Shown here: one piece after another, positions 25,745 to 35,308 of the stretch
How the letters are laid out: every line of letters begins with the position of its first letter
Position numbering within the stretch: the first letter of the stretch is position 1
Position numbers and translations under genes: made by a program
Assembly (NCBI RefSeq): GCF_900230255.1
Contig: NZ_OCNJ01000004.1
Coordinates: 62,001-126,000 of the forward strand
DNA from: Caenispirillum bisanense
GTDB lineage: Bacteria > Pseudomonadota > Alphaproteobacteria > Rhodospirillales > Rhodospirillaceae
Length of the DNA stretch: 64,000 nt
Direction of reading: 5' to 3'
The notes under the pieces: model-generated
Databases searched by the model: none
Told to the model about the DNA's origin: nothing
What the model saw: the letters and a program-made list of their open reading frames with translations, nothing else

Positions 25745-27055
25745 TCAGGCCTGAGCGTCGGCTTCGGCCGCCTCGTCGCGGATGGGCGAGACGCGGATGC
25801 TGGTCAGCTGGTTGCGCTGGCGGCGCAGCACCTCGAAGCGGAACCCGTGGAACAGGAAGGTCTGCCCGGGGTCGGGGATGGTGCGGCTTTCGTGCAGCAC
25901 CAGACCGGCGATGGTGGCCGCTTCCTGGTCGGGCAGGTTCCAGTCGAACTGGCGGTTGAGGTCGCGGATGGTGACGCCGCCGTCGATGACGTAGGACCCG
26001 TCGGGCTGCGGCCGCACGCCGGAGACGGCGATGTCGTGCTCGTCGGAAATGTCGCCGACGATCTCCTCCAGGATGTCTTCCAGCGTCACGATGCCGAGCA
26101 GCACGCCGTACTCGTCCACCACCAGGGCGAAGTGCTCGCGGCGCTGGCGGAAGGCCTGCAACTGGTCGAGCAGGCGGGTGGCGTCGGGGATGAACCACGG
26201 CGGCGAGGCGATGCTCACCACGTCCAGTTCCGAAATGTCGCCGCTGTGGGCCTCCACGGCGCGCAGCAGCGCCTTGGCGTGCAGGATGCCGACGATGTTG
26301 TCGGACTTGCCGCGCCACAGGGGGATGCGGGTGTAGGGGCTCGCCAGCACCTGCTTGACCACGTCGGCGGTGGGCTGGTCGGCGTCGATGGTGACCAGCT
26401 TGCCGCGCGGGATCATGATCTCGCTCACCTCGACGTCGGCGAGGTCGAGCACGCTGCGCAGCATGGCCCGTTCGTGGACGATGGTGCGGTCGCCCTCGGC
26501 CTCGGCGGCCTGGGCGGTGTGCATCTCGATGGCGCCGCGCAGCTCGGCGAGCGCCATGGTGGCGGTATGGGGGCGCTCGCCGCCGCCGATCAGCCGCAGC
26601 ACCACCGAAACGATGCCCTGGATCACCGCCGTCAGCGGGCCGAGCACCATCACCAGCCAGCGCATCACCGGCGCCACGCCCAGTGCCATGCGGTGGGTAT
26701 GGGTCAGGGCATAGGTCTTCGGCAGGATTTCGCTGAAGATCAGGATGAGGACCGTCATCACCAGCGTGGCGATGGCGACGCCGCCCTCGCCGAACAGCAC
26801 GATGAGCACGCTGGTCGCCAGCGACGACGCCAGGATGTTCACCAGGTTGTTGCCGAGCAGGATGGTGGCGATCAGCCGTTCGCGCTTGGCCAGAAGCCCG
26901 TTGGCCACCACCGCCCGGCTGTCGCCCTTGCGTTCCATCTCGTGCATGAGCGGGCGCGACGCCGCCGTCAACGCCGTTTCCGACCCCGAGAAGAAGGCGG
27001 ACAGGACGAGGCAGATCACGATCGCGACCAGCGAAACGATCATGGCGGTGGTCAT
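25745..27055 (-). CDS. HlyC/CorC (CNNM) family transporter
   Basis: Integral membrane protein with a DUF21/CNNM domain (residues 1 to about 190, four hydrophobic segments; SAFFSGSETALTAASR is the family motif), a CBS pair (about 205-330; MIPRGKLVTIDADQP, PLWRGKSDNIVGILHAKAL) and a C-terminal CorC_HlyC domain (about 345-425; GVTIRDLNRQFDWNLPD). Such proteins are linked to magnesium or cobalt efflux and not to haemolysis. Length is 436 aa. It follows aroB by 24 bases on the same strand, so aroK-aroB-corC may form one transcript. Confidence 0.93.
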   Translation of the reverse strand: MTTAMIVSLVAIVICLVLSAFFSGSETALTAASRPLMHEMERKGDSRAVVANGLLAKRERLIATILLGNNLVNILASSLATSVLIVLFGEGGVAIATLVMTVLILIFSEILPKTYALTHTHRMALGVAPVMRWLVMVLGPLTAVIQGIVSVVLRLIGGGERPHTATMALAELRGAIEMHTAQAAEAEGDRTIVHERAMLRSVLDLADVEVSEIMIPRGKLVTIDADQPTADVVKQVLASPYTRIPLWRGKSDNIVGILHAKALLRAVEAHSGDISELDVVSIASPPWFIPDATRLLDQLQAFRQRREHFALVVDEYGVLLGIVTLEDILEEIVGDISDEHDIAVSGVRPQPDGSYVIDGGVTIRDLNRQFDWNLPDQEAATIAGLVLHESRTIPDPGQTFLFHGFRFEVLRRQRNQLTSIRVSPIRDEAAEADAQA

Positions 27056-27079
27056 GGGGAACGGCTTCCGTGGTGGAGG

Positions 27080-28213
27080 TCAGGAGGCGGCGACGAAATC
27101 CGCGACGACGCCCCGCAGCACGGCGGGATCGACGTCGCGACACAGGAACGCCCGGCCGATGCCGTGCGCCAGCACGAAGGTGACTTTGCCGTCGGCCACC
27201 TTCTTGTCCGACGCCATGTGGGAGACGAGGATATCGGCGTCCATGCGGCGGCCTTCAAGGCGCGGCGGCACCACCGGCAGGCCGACCGCCGCCAGATGGG
27301 CACGCAGGCGCTCGACGTCGGCGGCCGGGGCGAGGCCCATGCGGGCCGACAGCTCGAAGGCCATGAGCATGCCGACGGCGACGGCCTCGCCGTGCAGCAG
27401 AGTCTCGCCGTAGCCGCACTCGGCCTCCAGCGCGTGGCCGAAGGTGTGGCCGAGGTTGAGCAGGGCGCGCACGCCGCCCTCGCGCTCGTCGGCCTGCACC
27501 ACGCGCGCCTTGGCGGCGCAGCTGGTCAGGATGGCGCGGCGGCGGGCGGCGGTGTCGCCGTCGATCAGCGCGGCGCCGGTCTCCTCCAGCCAGGCGAAGA
27601 AGCCCGGGCTGTCGATGAGGCCGTACTTCACCACCTCGGCATAGCCGGCCAGCAGTTCGCGGCGCGGCAGGGTGGTCAGGGTGTCGGTGTCGATGAGCAC
27701 GAGGCGCGGCTGGTGGAAGGTGCCGACCAGGTTCTTGCCGTGGCGGGTGTTGATGCCGGTCTTGCCGCCGACCGAACTGTCCACCTGCGACAGCAGCGTC
27801 GTCGGCACCTGCACGAAGTCCACCCCGCGCAAGAGGACGGAGGCGGCGAAGCCCGTGATGTCGCCGATCACGCCGCCGCCGAGGGCGACGATCATGGTGC
27901 CGCGCTCGCACTTGGCGGCGAGCATGGCGTCGAGCAGGCTTTCGAGGTGGGCGAAGCTCTTGGTCGCCTCGCCGGCCGGCAGGATATGGGTGTCGTGGCG
28001 GATGCCGGCGGCGTCGAGGGAGGCGGTCAGGCGGCCGAGGTGCAGCGGCGCGACGGTGGCGTCGGTGACCACGAAGGCGCGCTTCTGGCGCAGCACCGGC
28101 GCCATGCGGGCGCCCGCCTCGGCCAGCAGGCCGCCGCCGACAGCGATGTCGTAGCTGCGGTCGCCGAGCTCCACCCGGAGGGTTTCGGCGGGGTCCAGGG
28201 CGGCGTCGCTCAC
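27080..28213 (-). CDS. aroB: 3-dehydroquinate synthase
   Basis: Second step of the shikimate pathway (DAHP to 3-dehydroquinate), NAD- and zinc-dependent, cytosolic. [39 protein letters not shown] and the zinc-binding [11 protein letters not shown] are intact. Length 377 aa is normal. The start is GTG at 28213, overlapping the aroK stop (GTGA), which gives tight coupling. The longer frame through aroK is not real. Confidence 0.97.
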   Translation of the reverse strand: MSDAALDPAETLRVELGDRSYDIAVGGGLLAEAGARMAPVLRQKRAFVVTDATVAPLHLGRLTASLDAAGIRHDTHILPAGEATKSFAHLESLLDAMLAAKCERGTMIVALGGGVIGDITGFAASVLLRGVDFVQVPTTLLSQVDSSVGGKTGINTRHGKNLVGTFHQPRLVLIDTDTLTTLPRRELLAGYAEVVKYGLIDSPGFFAWLEETGAALIDGDTAARRRAILTSCAAKARVVQADEREGGVRALLNLGHTFGHALEAECGYGETLLHGEAVAVGMLMAFELSARMGLAPAADVERLRAHLAAVGLPVVPPRLEGRRMDADILVSHMASDKKVADGKVTFVLAHGIGRAFLCRDVDPAVLRGVVADFVAAS

Positions 28214-28815
28214 GTCTCGGTCTCCACGGGTTCGGGCGGCAGGGGGCCGTTGCCGTCGATCCATTCGCGCAGGGCGTCGAGCACCCGCTCGGTGGTGGCG
28301 TCGGGGCTTTCCTCGCCGGCCTGGATGGTGATGTCGGCTTCGGCGTAGACGGGGTAGCGCTGATCCATCAGGCCGCGCAGCTTCTCCCGCGGGTCGCCCT
28401 GGTTGAGCAACGGCCGGTGCGAGCGGCCGGCGGTGCGGCGTACCAGCGTCTCCAGGTCGGCCCGCAGCCACACGCTGATGCCGCGGGCACGGATGCGGCG
28501 GCGCGTGTCGTCGGCCATGAAGGCACCGCCGCCGGCGGCCAGCACGCAAGGCTCGCCGTCGAGCAGCCGGGCCATGACCTTGCGCTCGCCCTCGCGGAAG
28601 GCGCCCTCGCCCAGGGTGGCGAAGATGTCGGCGACGCTCTGCCCGGCGGCCTTCTCGATCTCGGTGTCGGCGTCGACGAAGGGCACGTGCAGGCGGTGGG
28701 CGAGCCTGCGGCCGACGACGCTCTTGCCGGCGCCCATCAGGCCCACCAGCACCACCGTGCGCGGCAAGGCGAAGGGCGCGTCCACATGCGGCGGGGTCAG
28801 CCAGACGCCGGTCAT
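28210..28815 (-). CDS. aroK: Shikimate kinase
   Basis: Phosphorylates shikimate in aromatic amino acid synthesis. Walker A GLMGAGKS is at residues 25-32; [18 protein letters not shown] binds shikimate; GGGAFM and the LID arginines ([11 protein letters not shown]) are present. An N-terminal extension of about 18 residues makes it 201 aa. It is first of the aroK-aroB pair. Divergent from the small membrane ORF at 28991. Confidence 0.96.
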   Translation of the reverse strand: MTGVWLTPPHVDAPFALPRTVVLVGLMGAGKSVVGRRLAHRLHVPFVDADTEIEKAAGQSVADIFATLGEGAFREGERKVMARLLDGEPCVLAAGGGAFMADDTRRRIRARGISVWLRADLETLVRRTAGRSHRPLLNQGDPREKLRGLMDQRYPVYAEADITIQAGEESPDATTERVLDALREWIDGNGPLPPEPVETET

Positions 28816-28990
28816 CGGCCCGCCTCCGCCGTGCGTTGCACGCGATTCGTCAAGGGATTACACTGCCGTCCTGTTGCCATAATCGGTTCGTATAGCATAC
28901 CCCGCACGGGCTGTCCCGGGTCCGGTCGCTGCTTTCTGCGGCGACGGCGGGCCAGTCGTCGCCATCGCGGATCAAGGATCTGTCTCGTAC

Positions 28991-29131
28991 ATGCGCACCC
29001 TCTCCCGCATTCTCATCCTGCTCGTCCTGGCCGTCATCGTGGCGGGCGTCGGCTTCCTCGCGACGTGGGAGATGCCGCCTCCGACGGCGCAGGTGGAGAA
29101 GGTGATCGGCAATGACCGCTTCCAGCGCTGA
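28991..29131 (+). CDS. Small single-span membrane protein
   Basis: 46-residue frame starting ATG at 28991: a basic start (MRTLSR), a hydrophobic span (ILILLVLAVIVAGVGFLATW) and a short polar tail ending NDRFQR. Its end overlaps the next gene by 20 bases, suggesting translational coupling. It may be an anchor-type partner of the exported protein that follows. I do not recognise a family. Its length makes it easy to miss, but codon use and position before a coupled gene support it. Confidence 0.7.
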   Translation: MRTLSRILILLVLAVIVAGVGFLATWEMPPPTAQVEKVIGNDRFQR

Positions 29132-30875
29132 CGTGCGCCGCCGCCGCGCCTGCACCCTCGCCGCCGCGGCCGCCGTGCTGGCGCTGAGCGCCGCGCCCGC
29201 CGCCGCCCAGCAGGGGCCGGTGCGCCTGTTCCCGTCGGCGCCGACCACCGAGGCCGCGCCTGCGCCGGCTCAGCCGACACCCGCCCCGGCGCCGCAGCAG
29301 AGCCAGCCGCGGCCGGAAAGCCGCAGCCTGTCCGGCATCACCGCCGCGCCGCTGGAGGCGCCCGGCGCCGCCGGTGTCGGCCTGCTGGAGGAACGCACGG
29401 GCGGCCTGCCCTATCGCCTGTGGCAGGGCACCGGTGCCGAGCTGGCGACGACCCTGATCGCCAAGCTGCCGGCCGGGGCGCCGTCACCCATGATGCACGA
29501 GCTGGCTTATCGCCTGCTCGCCAGCACCGCCGCGGCGCCGCAGCCGACCCCCGGCGCCCCCGCCCTGCTGCCGTTGCGCATCGAGAAACTGCGGCTGATC
29601 GGCGAAGCGCCCGCCGCCTCCCGCCTCGCCGAAGCGGTGCCCGAGGGTGACCGCTCGGAAGCGGTGCGCCGTGCCCTGCTCGACGCCCTGCTGGCCCAGG
29701 CGACCGCCGACGCCGTGCCCGCCGAAGCCTGCCCGCTCGCCGCCGACGGCGTCCGCCGCTTCGACGGCCCCTATTGGCAGAAAGCCGCCGCGTTCTGCGC
29801 CTTGGTGGAAAAGCGCGCCGCCGAGGCGCAGCTCGCCGTCGCCATGCTGCGCGAGACGGGGCACGAGGATGCGCCCTTCTTCTGGGCCGCCGATCAGCTG
29901 TCCGGCATCAAGCCCGCGAGCCTGAAGAGCCTGCCCGCCGCCAACCCGCTGGTGCTCGCCATGGCGCGCGCCGCCGGGGCCAGCCTGCCCGCCGATGCCC
30001 TCGGCGACGGGGCCGCGCCCTGGCTGGTGGCCTCCGTCGCCCGCCACGGCCCCGCAGCCGACCGCCTCGCCCTGGCCGAGCGCGCCGCCGCCACCGGCGC
30101 CCTGCCGCCGGCGGAACTGGCCGCGCTCTATGCCGCCCAGACGGTGCCGGCGCCGCCCGCCGCGCCCAAGACCGCCGCCGACCGCGCCGCCGTCTGGCAG
30201 GTGCTGAGCCGCCAGATGGACGCCGGCCTGCTCGCCGTCGCGCTGGAAGGGCCGCGCTTCACGCCGTTCTATGCCGCCAACGCGCAGCTCTACGCCGAGA
30301 CCGTCTCCGCCCTGCCGCCGACGCCCGGCCTCGCCGCGGCGGCCGGCCGCGCCCTGTTCGCCGCCGCCCGCCCCGACGCCGCCCGCGCCTGGGTGCAGGA
30401 AGCCCGCCGGGCCGGCGACGAGGCCGCCCTGCGCGCCCTGTGGCCCTACGAGCGCGTCGCCGACGCCCCCGCCGCCGGTCCCTTCAGCCCCGAGATGATC
30501 GCCGCCTGGCGCGGCACGCAGCCGCCCGGCACCCCGAAGCCACAGCTCGACCGTCGCCACACCCTGGTGCTCGGCCTGCTGCAGGCCCTGGGCGAGCCGG
30601 TGGCTTCCGCCGACTGGCTGACGCCGCTGACCGACGCCACCGTGGACGCCGCCCCGGTGCCCGACGCCGCCATCCTGCGCGCGATGGACGTGGCGGCGGC
30701 ACAGGGGCGCATGGGCGAGACCGTGGCGCTGGCCCTGGTGGCGCTCGGCAACGAGGGTCCGGCCGCCGTGCATCCCGAGGCGCTGTTCCGCGCCGTGGCG
30801 GCACTCAAGCGCGTCGGGTTGGAGCGCGAGGCCAAGGCCTTGGCGCTGGAGGCCATGGCGGCCGCAGGAGTGTGA
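29112..30875 (+). CDS. Conserved-type exported hypothetical protein
   Basis: 587-residue protein with a signal peptide (twin-Arg-like RRRRACTLAAAAAVLALSAAPAAAQ), a Pro/Ala-rich stretch to about residue 80 and an Ala/Leu-rich all-helical body with irregular helical pairs reminiscent of Sel1/TPR solenoids (EALFRAVAALKRVGLEREAKALALEAM at the end is TPR-like). No enzyme motif is seen. Two cysteine clusters are sparse (CPLAADG, FCALVEK). It sits directly before xerD, seven bases apart, and overlaps the small membrane ORF upstream. Function unknown; a periplasmic scaffold is the best guess. Confidence 0.8.
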   Translation: MTASSADVRRRRACTLAAAAAVLALSAAPAAAQQGPVRLFPSAPTTEAAPAPAQPTPAPAPQQSQPRPESRSLSGITAAPLEAPGAAGVGLLEERTGGLPYRLWQGTGAELATTLIAKLPAGAPSPMMHELAYRLLASTAAAPQPTPGAPALLPLRIEKLRLIGEAPAASRLAEAVPEGDRSEAVRRALLDALLAQATADAVPAEACPLAADGVRRFDGPYWQKAAAFCALVEKRAAEAQLAVAMLRETGHEDAPFFWAADQLSGIKPASLKSLPAANPLVLAMARAAGASLPADALGDGAAPWLVASVARHGPAADRLALAERAAATGALPPAELAALYAAQTVPAPPAAPKTAADRAAVWQVLSRQMDAGLLAVALEGPRFTPFYAANAQLYAETVSALPPTPGLAAAAGRALFAAARPDAARAWVQEARRAGDEAALRALWPYERVADAPAAGPFSPEMIAAWRGTQPPGTPKPQLDRRHTLVLGLLQALGEPVASADWLTPLTDATVDAAPVPDAAILRAMDVAAAQGRMGETVALALVALGNEGPAAVHPEALFRAVAALKRVGLEREAKALALEAMAAAGV

Positions 30876-30882
30876 GCGCAGC

Positions 30883-31791
30883 ATGACCTCGCGTCACGTC
30901 GAACGGTTCCTCGAAATGATGGTGGCCGAGCGTGGGGCGAGCCCGCGCACCATCGACGCCTACGGCCGCGACCTCGCAGACTTCGCCGAGCACCTGGGCG
31001 CGCGGGCGCCGGAAGCCGCCACGGCCGACGACCTGCGCGCCTATCTGGCCGGCCTCGCCGCCGCCGCCATGACGCCGCGCACCATGAACCGCCGGCTGTC
31101 GGCGCTGCGGCAGTTCTTCCGCTTCCTGTTCGCCGAGGGCACCCGCGCCGACGACCCGACGGCGACCATCGACAGCCCGCGCCTCGGCCGGCCGCTGCCC
31201 AAGTACCTGAGCGAGGAAGAGGTCGAACGCCTGCTCGCCGCCGCCCGCCGCATCGAGGGCGCGCGCGGCCTGCGGGCGGTGGCGCTGCTGGAAATCCTCT
31301 ACGCCACGGGCCTGCGCGTCAGCGAGCTGGTGAGCCTGCCGCTCGCTTCCGTCGCCCGCGACCAGCCGGTGCTGGTGGTGCGCGGCAAGGGCTCGAAGGA
31401 GCGCATGGTGCCGCTGTCCGCCCCCGCCCGCGATGCTGCCCGCGCCTGGCTGACGGCCCGGGCGGAGCTGCTCGGCGGCGAGGCGGTGGCGCGCAAGAAC
31501 CGCTGGCTGTTCCCCTCGCGCAGCAAGGAAGGCCACCTGACCCGCGACGGCTTCGCCAAGATGCTGGCCGACGTGGCGGCGGCGGCGGGGGTGTCGCCCG
31601 GCAAGGTGAGTCCGCACGTCCTGCGCCACAGCTTCGCCAGCCACCTGCTGGCCCACGGCGCCGACCTGCGCAGCGTGCAGCAGATGCTCGGCCACGCCGA
31701 CATCTCGACGACGCAGATCTACACCCACGTGCTGGACGAGCGCCTGAAGAGCCTGGTCAACCGCCACCACCCGCTGGCCGGCAAGGGCTGA
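30883..31791 (+). CDS. xerD: Tyrosine recombinase XerD
   Basis: Site-specific recombinase that resolves chromosome dimers at dif together with XerC. N-terminal SAM-like core-binding domain (1 to about 90) and catalytic domain with Arg145 (ATGLRVSEL), Lys169 (RGKGSKERMV), His245-Arg248 (HVLRHSFASHLL), His271 (LGHADISTTQIYTHV) and nucleophile Tyr280. Length is 302 aa. The host context is housekeeping, not integrase-like. It ends 11 bases before the convergent S4-domain gene. Confidence 0.95.
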   Translation: MTSRHVERFLEMMVAERGASPRTIDAYGRDLADFAEHLGARAPEAATADDLRAYLAGLAAAAMTPRTMNRRLSALRQFFRFLFAEGTRADDPTATIDSPRLGRPLPKYLSEEEVERLLAAARRIEGARGLRAVALLEILYATGLRVSELVSLPLASVARDQPVLVVRGKGSKERMVPLSAPARDAARAWLTARAELLGGEAVARKNRWLFPSRSKEGHLTRDGFAKMLADVAAAAGVSPGKVSPHVLRHSFASHLLAHGADLRSVQQMLGHADISTTQIYTHVLDERLKSLVNRHHPLAGKG

Positions 31792-31802
31792 CGCCGGAGC
31801 CT

Positions 31803-32225
31803 CTAGTCCGGCCCGTCGCCCTTGAGCGCGGCGAGGGCGCGGCGGTCCTTCTTGGTCGGACGGCCGGCGCCGCGCGGGCGGTGGGGCATGAACTCGTCGG
31901 TCTGGCGCGCCGGCGGGTCGGGCTCGTGATAGAGGGTCTGCGCCTCCGACGCCGGGCCGCGGCGGGTGCCGGGCGCCTGCACCACCACCATGCGGCGGTA
32001 GGGGCCGGACAGGAAGCCGACGGTGTCGCCCGGCTTCACGCTGGTCGCCGGCTTGCTCACCGTGCGGCCGTTGACGGTGACGTGGCCCGAGGCGCACCAC
32101 GTCTGCGCCAGCGAGCGCGTCTTGCAGAAGCGGGCATGCCACAGCCACTTGTCGAGGCGGATGCTGCCGCCGCCGGTCGGCGCCGAAGCAGAGTCTTCGG
32201 CAATGTCGTCGATGTCGTCGGTCAC
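31803..32225 (-). CDS. S4-domain RNA-binding protein (Hsp15/HslR-like)
   Basis: 140-residue protein with an S4 RNA-binding fold at residues 22-85 (IRLDKWLWHARFCKTRSLAQ, GHVTVNGRTVSKPATSVKPG) and a basic tail (RPTKKDRRALAALKG). E. coli Hsp15 binds stalled 50S subunits with nascent chains and recycles them; the same role is plausible. GTG at 32225 overlaps the helicase stop (GTGA), so the two are co-translated, a pairing known in Alphaproteobacteria and suggesting a shared RNA or ribosome function. Confidence 0.92.
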   Translation of the reverse strand: MTDDIDDIAEDSASAPTGGGSIRLDKWLWHARFCKTRSLAQTWCASGHVTVNGRTVSKPATSVKPGDTVGFLSGPYRRMVVVQAPGTRRGPASEAQTLYHEPDPPARQTDEFMPHRPRGAGRPTKKDRRALAALKGDGPD

Positions 32226-34780
32226 GCGGTGATCCTCACGCGGTCGCGCAGGATGGCGAAGGGGCTGTCCTCGACGTCGCGGCGGCCCGGCTTGCGACCG
32301 CCGCCACCACCGCCACCCGGCTTGCCCTTGCCGGTCTTCTTGCGCGGGCCCGTCTTCGCCTTGTCGGGGCGGGCCGGCCGGCGCGGCAGGGGACGGACGA
32401 CCAGCCCGTCGTCGGTCTGCTCCGCCTGCCAGCCGAGCGCCTGCAGCACCGCCGGCGCCTCCTCCACGCTCACGCCGAGCAGGGTGAGGGTCTGCGGCGG
32501 CAACACCGCCTGCTTCTCGCGGGCGAGGCGGCGCAGTTCGGCGGCGAAGCGCTCCAGCATGTCGACGCGCACCGCCACCGGCCCGAGCACGCGATAGCCG
32601 ATCGCCTCGTAGTAACCGGCCGGCACGCCGGCGTCGAAGGGCAGGCTGGTGCGACCCTCGGGCAGTTGCGGCATCTCACCGCCGGTGCGCGCGGCCCACA
32701 GGCGGCCTCGCAGGCGCTGCGGCGCCGCCTTCAGCAGGGCCGGCAGGAACACCGTCTCCACCCCGAAGCGCACGCCGAGCCGGGCCAGCGCCTTCCGGTC
32801 GGCGTCGGTGAGCGCCCGAATCTGCGGCTCCACCACCGCCCGCGGCAGGGCGCCCAGAGCCTCCGCCAACTGGAACACGAGGCCGCGCGGCGCGCCCGCC
32901 AGATCGGCCTCCAGCGCCGTCACCAGCGGCTTCAGCACGCGGCCGACGTGGGCCTTCACCCAGTCGCCGACGCGACGGCGTACCTTCTCGCGGGCGTCGC
33001 CCTCCAGCATGTCGGCGAAGGGCACGTCGATGCCGGGGCGCAGCGGATCCGGCCCGACGGTCAGCCGGGCCACCGGCTCGCCGCGCCACAGCACGTCGGC
33101 GGCATCGTCGAGGGCGAAGGCGTCGTCGGCGTCCTGGGCGAGCAGGTCGACGCGCTCGGCGATCTCGCGGCGCAGGGCCTTGCCGGCGGCGTTCATGACG
33201 GTGCGGTCGGCGGCGCGGCTCTCGCCCTTCTCGGGGATGAAGCGCAGGCCCGACAACTGGCCGAGCGACTGCCCTTCCACCAGCACAGCGCCACCGGCGG
33301 CCACGGTGGGCATCAGCGGCGTGTCGTCGCGCAGGGCGCGGGCGAGCACCGCCGTGCGCTTGTCGACGAAGCGCTGGGTGAGGCGTTCGTGCAGGGCGTC
33401 GGACAGGCGGTCCTCGACGGCGCGGGTCTTGTCCTGCCACTCGCGGGCGTCGTGCAGCCAGTCGCCGCGGTGGGCGATATAGGTCCACACGCGGATGGAC
33501 GCGATGCGGTCCACCAGGGCATGCATGTCGCCGTCCACCCGGTCCACCTGGGCGACATGGCCGGCCAGCCAGTCGGTCGGGATGCGCTGGCCCTTGCCGG
33601 TGAGGTGGCGGTAGATCTGGCCGAGCAGGCGCGAGTGGCTTTCCGGCATCACCTTGCGGAAGTCGGGCACGCCGCAGACGTCCCACAGCAGCCGCACCCG
33701 GTGGGCGCTGTCGGCGATCTTGCGGATCTCGGGATCGCGGGCGAGCGCCTCCAGCGCCAACTGGTCGTCGGCCGGCCGGCGCGGGCGCACCAGGCCGGGT
33801 TTGGGCGGCGGCTTGCCGAGGGAGGCGAGCAGCGCGTCGATGGACGACAGGCGCAGGTCGGCGTTGCGCCAGAACAGGCCGCGCAGGGCGGGGAAGGTGT
33901 GGGCCTCCACCCGTTCCACGATTTCCGGATCGACGGCGCCGGCGTCGCCGGTGGTGCCGAAGGTGCCGTCGTTCATGCCGCGGCCGGCACGGCCTGCGAT
34001 CTGCGCCACTTCCGAGGAATCGAGGTTGCGCGGCATGTGGCCGTCGAACTTGCGCAAGGAGGCGAAGGCGACGTGGTCGACGTCCATGTTCAGCCCCATG
34101 CCGATGGCGTCCGTCGCCACCAGCTGGTCGACCTCGCCGGCCTGGAACATGGCGACCTGGGCGTTGCGGGTGCGCGGGCTCAGCGCCCCCAGCACCACGG
34201 CGGCGCCGCCGCGCTGACGGCGCACCAGTTCGGCGATGGCGTAGACGTCGGCGGCCGAGAAGGCGACGATGGCCGAACGCCGCGGCAGGCGCGTCAGCTT
34301 CTTGGCGCCGGCGTAGCTCAGTTGCGACAGGCGCGGCCGGGTGACCACCTCGATGCCCGGCACCAGCTCGCGGATCAGCGGCTTGATGGTCTCGCTGCCG
34401 AGGAACATGGTCTCGCGCATGCCGCGGGCGCGCAGCAGGCGGTCGGTGAAGATGTGGCCGCGGTCGGGGTCGGCGCACAGCTGGATCTCGTCGACGGCCA
34501 GGAAGTCGACCCGGCGATCGAGCGGCATGCTCTCCACGGTGCAGACCCACCAGGAGGGATGCGTCGGGATGATCTTCTCTTCGCCGGTGATGAGGGCGAC
34601 GCGGTGCGGCCCCTTCGCGCGGACGATGCGATCGTAGTTCTCACGCGCGAGCAGCCGCAGCGGAAACCCGATCATGCCGGTGGCGTGACCCATCATGCGC
34701 TCGATGGCGAGGTGGGTCTTGCCCGTATTGGTGGGGCCGAGGACCGCGGTGATCCTGGCGCCCGGAAGCGTCCCGTTCAT
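32222..34780 (-). CDS. SUV3-like superfamily 2 RNA helicase
   Basis: 852-residue ATP-dependent RNA helicase related to mitochondrial SUV3. Walker A is GPTNTGKTHLAIERM (about 15-30), motif II is AVDEIQLCADPDRGH, motif V ATDAIGMGLNMDVDHVAF and motif VI QIAGRAGRG; SUV3-type C-terminal regions follow (about 300-750). A basic, low-complexity tail (KTGPRKKTGKGKPGGGGGGG) may bind RNA. Known relatives act in RNA turnover or ribosome work. It lacks an adjacent PNPase; the partner is the overlapping S4 gene. Confidence 0.93.
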   Translation of the reverse strand: MNGTLPGARITAVLGPTNTGKTHLAIERMMGHATGMIGFPLRLLARENYDRIVRAKGPHRVALITGEEKIIPTHPSWWVCTVESMPLDRRVDFLAVDEIQLCADPDRGHIFTDRLLRARGMRETMFLGSETIKPLIRELVPGIEVVTRPRLSQLSYAGAKKLTRLPRRSAIVAFSAADVYAIAELVRRQRGGAAVVLGALSPRTRNAQVAMFQAGEVDQLVATDAIGMGLNMDVDHVAFASLRKFDGHMPRNLDSSEVAQIAGRAGRGMNDGTFGTTGDAGAVDPEIVERVEAHTFPALRGLFWRNADLRLSSIDALLASLGKPPPKPGLVRPRRPADDQLALEALARDPEIRKIADSAHRVRLLWDVCGVPDFRKVMPESHSRLLGQIYRHLTGKGQRIPTDWLAGHVAQVDRVDGDMHALVDRIASIRVWTYIAHRGDWLHDAREWQDKTRAVEDRLSDALHERLTQRFVDKRTAVLARALRDDTPLMPTVAAGGAVLVEGQSLGQLSGLRFIPEKGESRAADRTVMNAAGKALRREIAERVDLLAQDADDAFALDDAADVLWRGEPVARLTVGPDPLRPGIDVPFADMLEGDAREKVRRRVGDWVKAHVGRVLKPLVTALEADLAGAPRGLVFQLAEALGALPRAVVEPQIRALTDADRKALARLGVRFGVETVFLPALLKAAPQRLRGRLWAARTGGEMPQLPEGRTSLPFDAGVPAGYYEAIGYRVLGPVAVRVDMLERFAAELRRLAREKQAVLPPQTLTLLGVSVEEAPAVLQALGWQAEQTDDGLVVRPLPRRPARPDKAKTGPRKKTGKGKPGGGGGGGRKPGRRDVEDSPFAILRDRVRITA

Positions 34781-34942
34781 AGCCGCAACATCGGGAGGGG
34801 GCGGAAGGAATGCAAGCGGACATTCCCGACGGTTTCGTGACGCTCGCCACCCGGCGTGCGCCGGATGCGCGAACGCCCCCCGCCGAGGGGCGGAGGGCGT
34901 CTGCAGTCTGCCGCGGCGCGCAGTGCGCCGGCGCGGGCCGGA

Positions 34943-35308
34943 TCAGGCCGACTTGTGCGCGTCGCGATCGGCTTCGCGCTGCTTGCCGATCCAGCTCTTC
35001 AGCTGCTTTTCCATGGCGTCGAAGGCATCGCGGATGGCGATCGAGATGTCCTCGTTGACGTGGACCTCCTTCGGGTCGCGCCGCACCACCAGTTCCTCGC
35101 CCGGGACCGACAGATTGATGGTCACGTGGAACGGCTCGCCCTTGTGGTGCTGGTTGGAGGTGTTCTTGTGGTGCTGCTCGATCACCACGCGGCAGGACAC
35201 GAGGTCCTTCGAGAACTGCTCCAGCTTTTCCACTTTCTCGCGGACGCGCTGCTCGACGGCGTCCGAATGGTCGAGTCCGTGGAAGGAGATCTGCACGGGA
35301 ACCTGCAT
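34943..35308 (-). CDS. Ribosome hibernation-promoting factor (HPF/RaiA family), short form
   Basis: 121-residue ribosome-binding protein that stabilises idle ribosomes. The beta-alpha fold is seen as PVQISFHGLDHSDAVEQRV, KDLVSCRVVIEQHH, FHVTINLSVPG and the C-terminal DAFDAMEKQLKSW. It lacks the dimerisation tail of long HPF; the DUF1840-like HPF type is possible. ATG at 35308 is set by GGAGAG upstream on the minus strand. It is divergent to htpG across 399 bases. Confidence 0.9.
   Translation of the reverse strand: MQVPVQISFHGLDHSDAVEQRVREKVEKLEQFSKDLVSCRVVIEQHHKNTSNQHHKGEPFHVTINLSVPGEELVVRRDPKEVHVNEDISIAIRDAFDAMEKQLKSWIGKQREADRDAHKSA

Noticed and set aside
25388-28348. Open frame of 986 codons on the plus strand across corC and aroB
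   Set aside because: It has no domain and is antisense to two well-recognised enzymes and a transporter.
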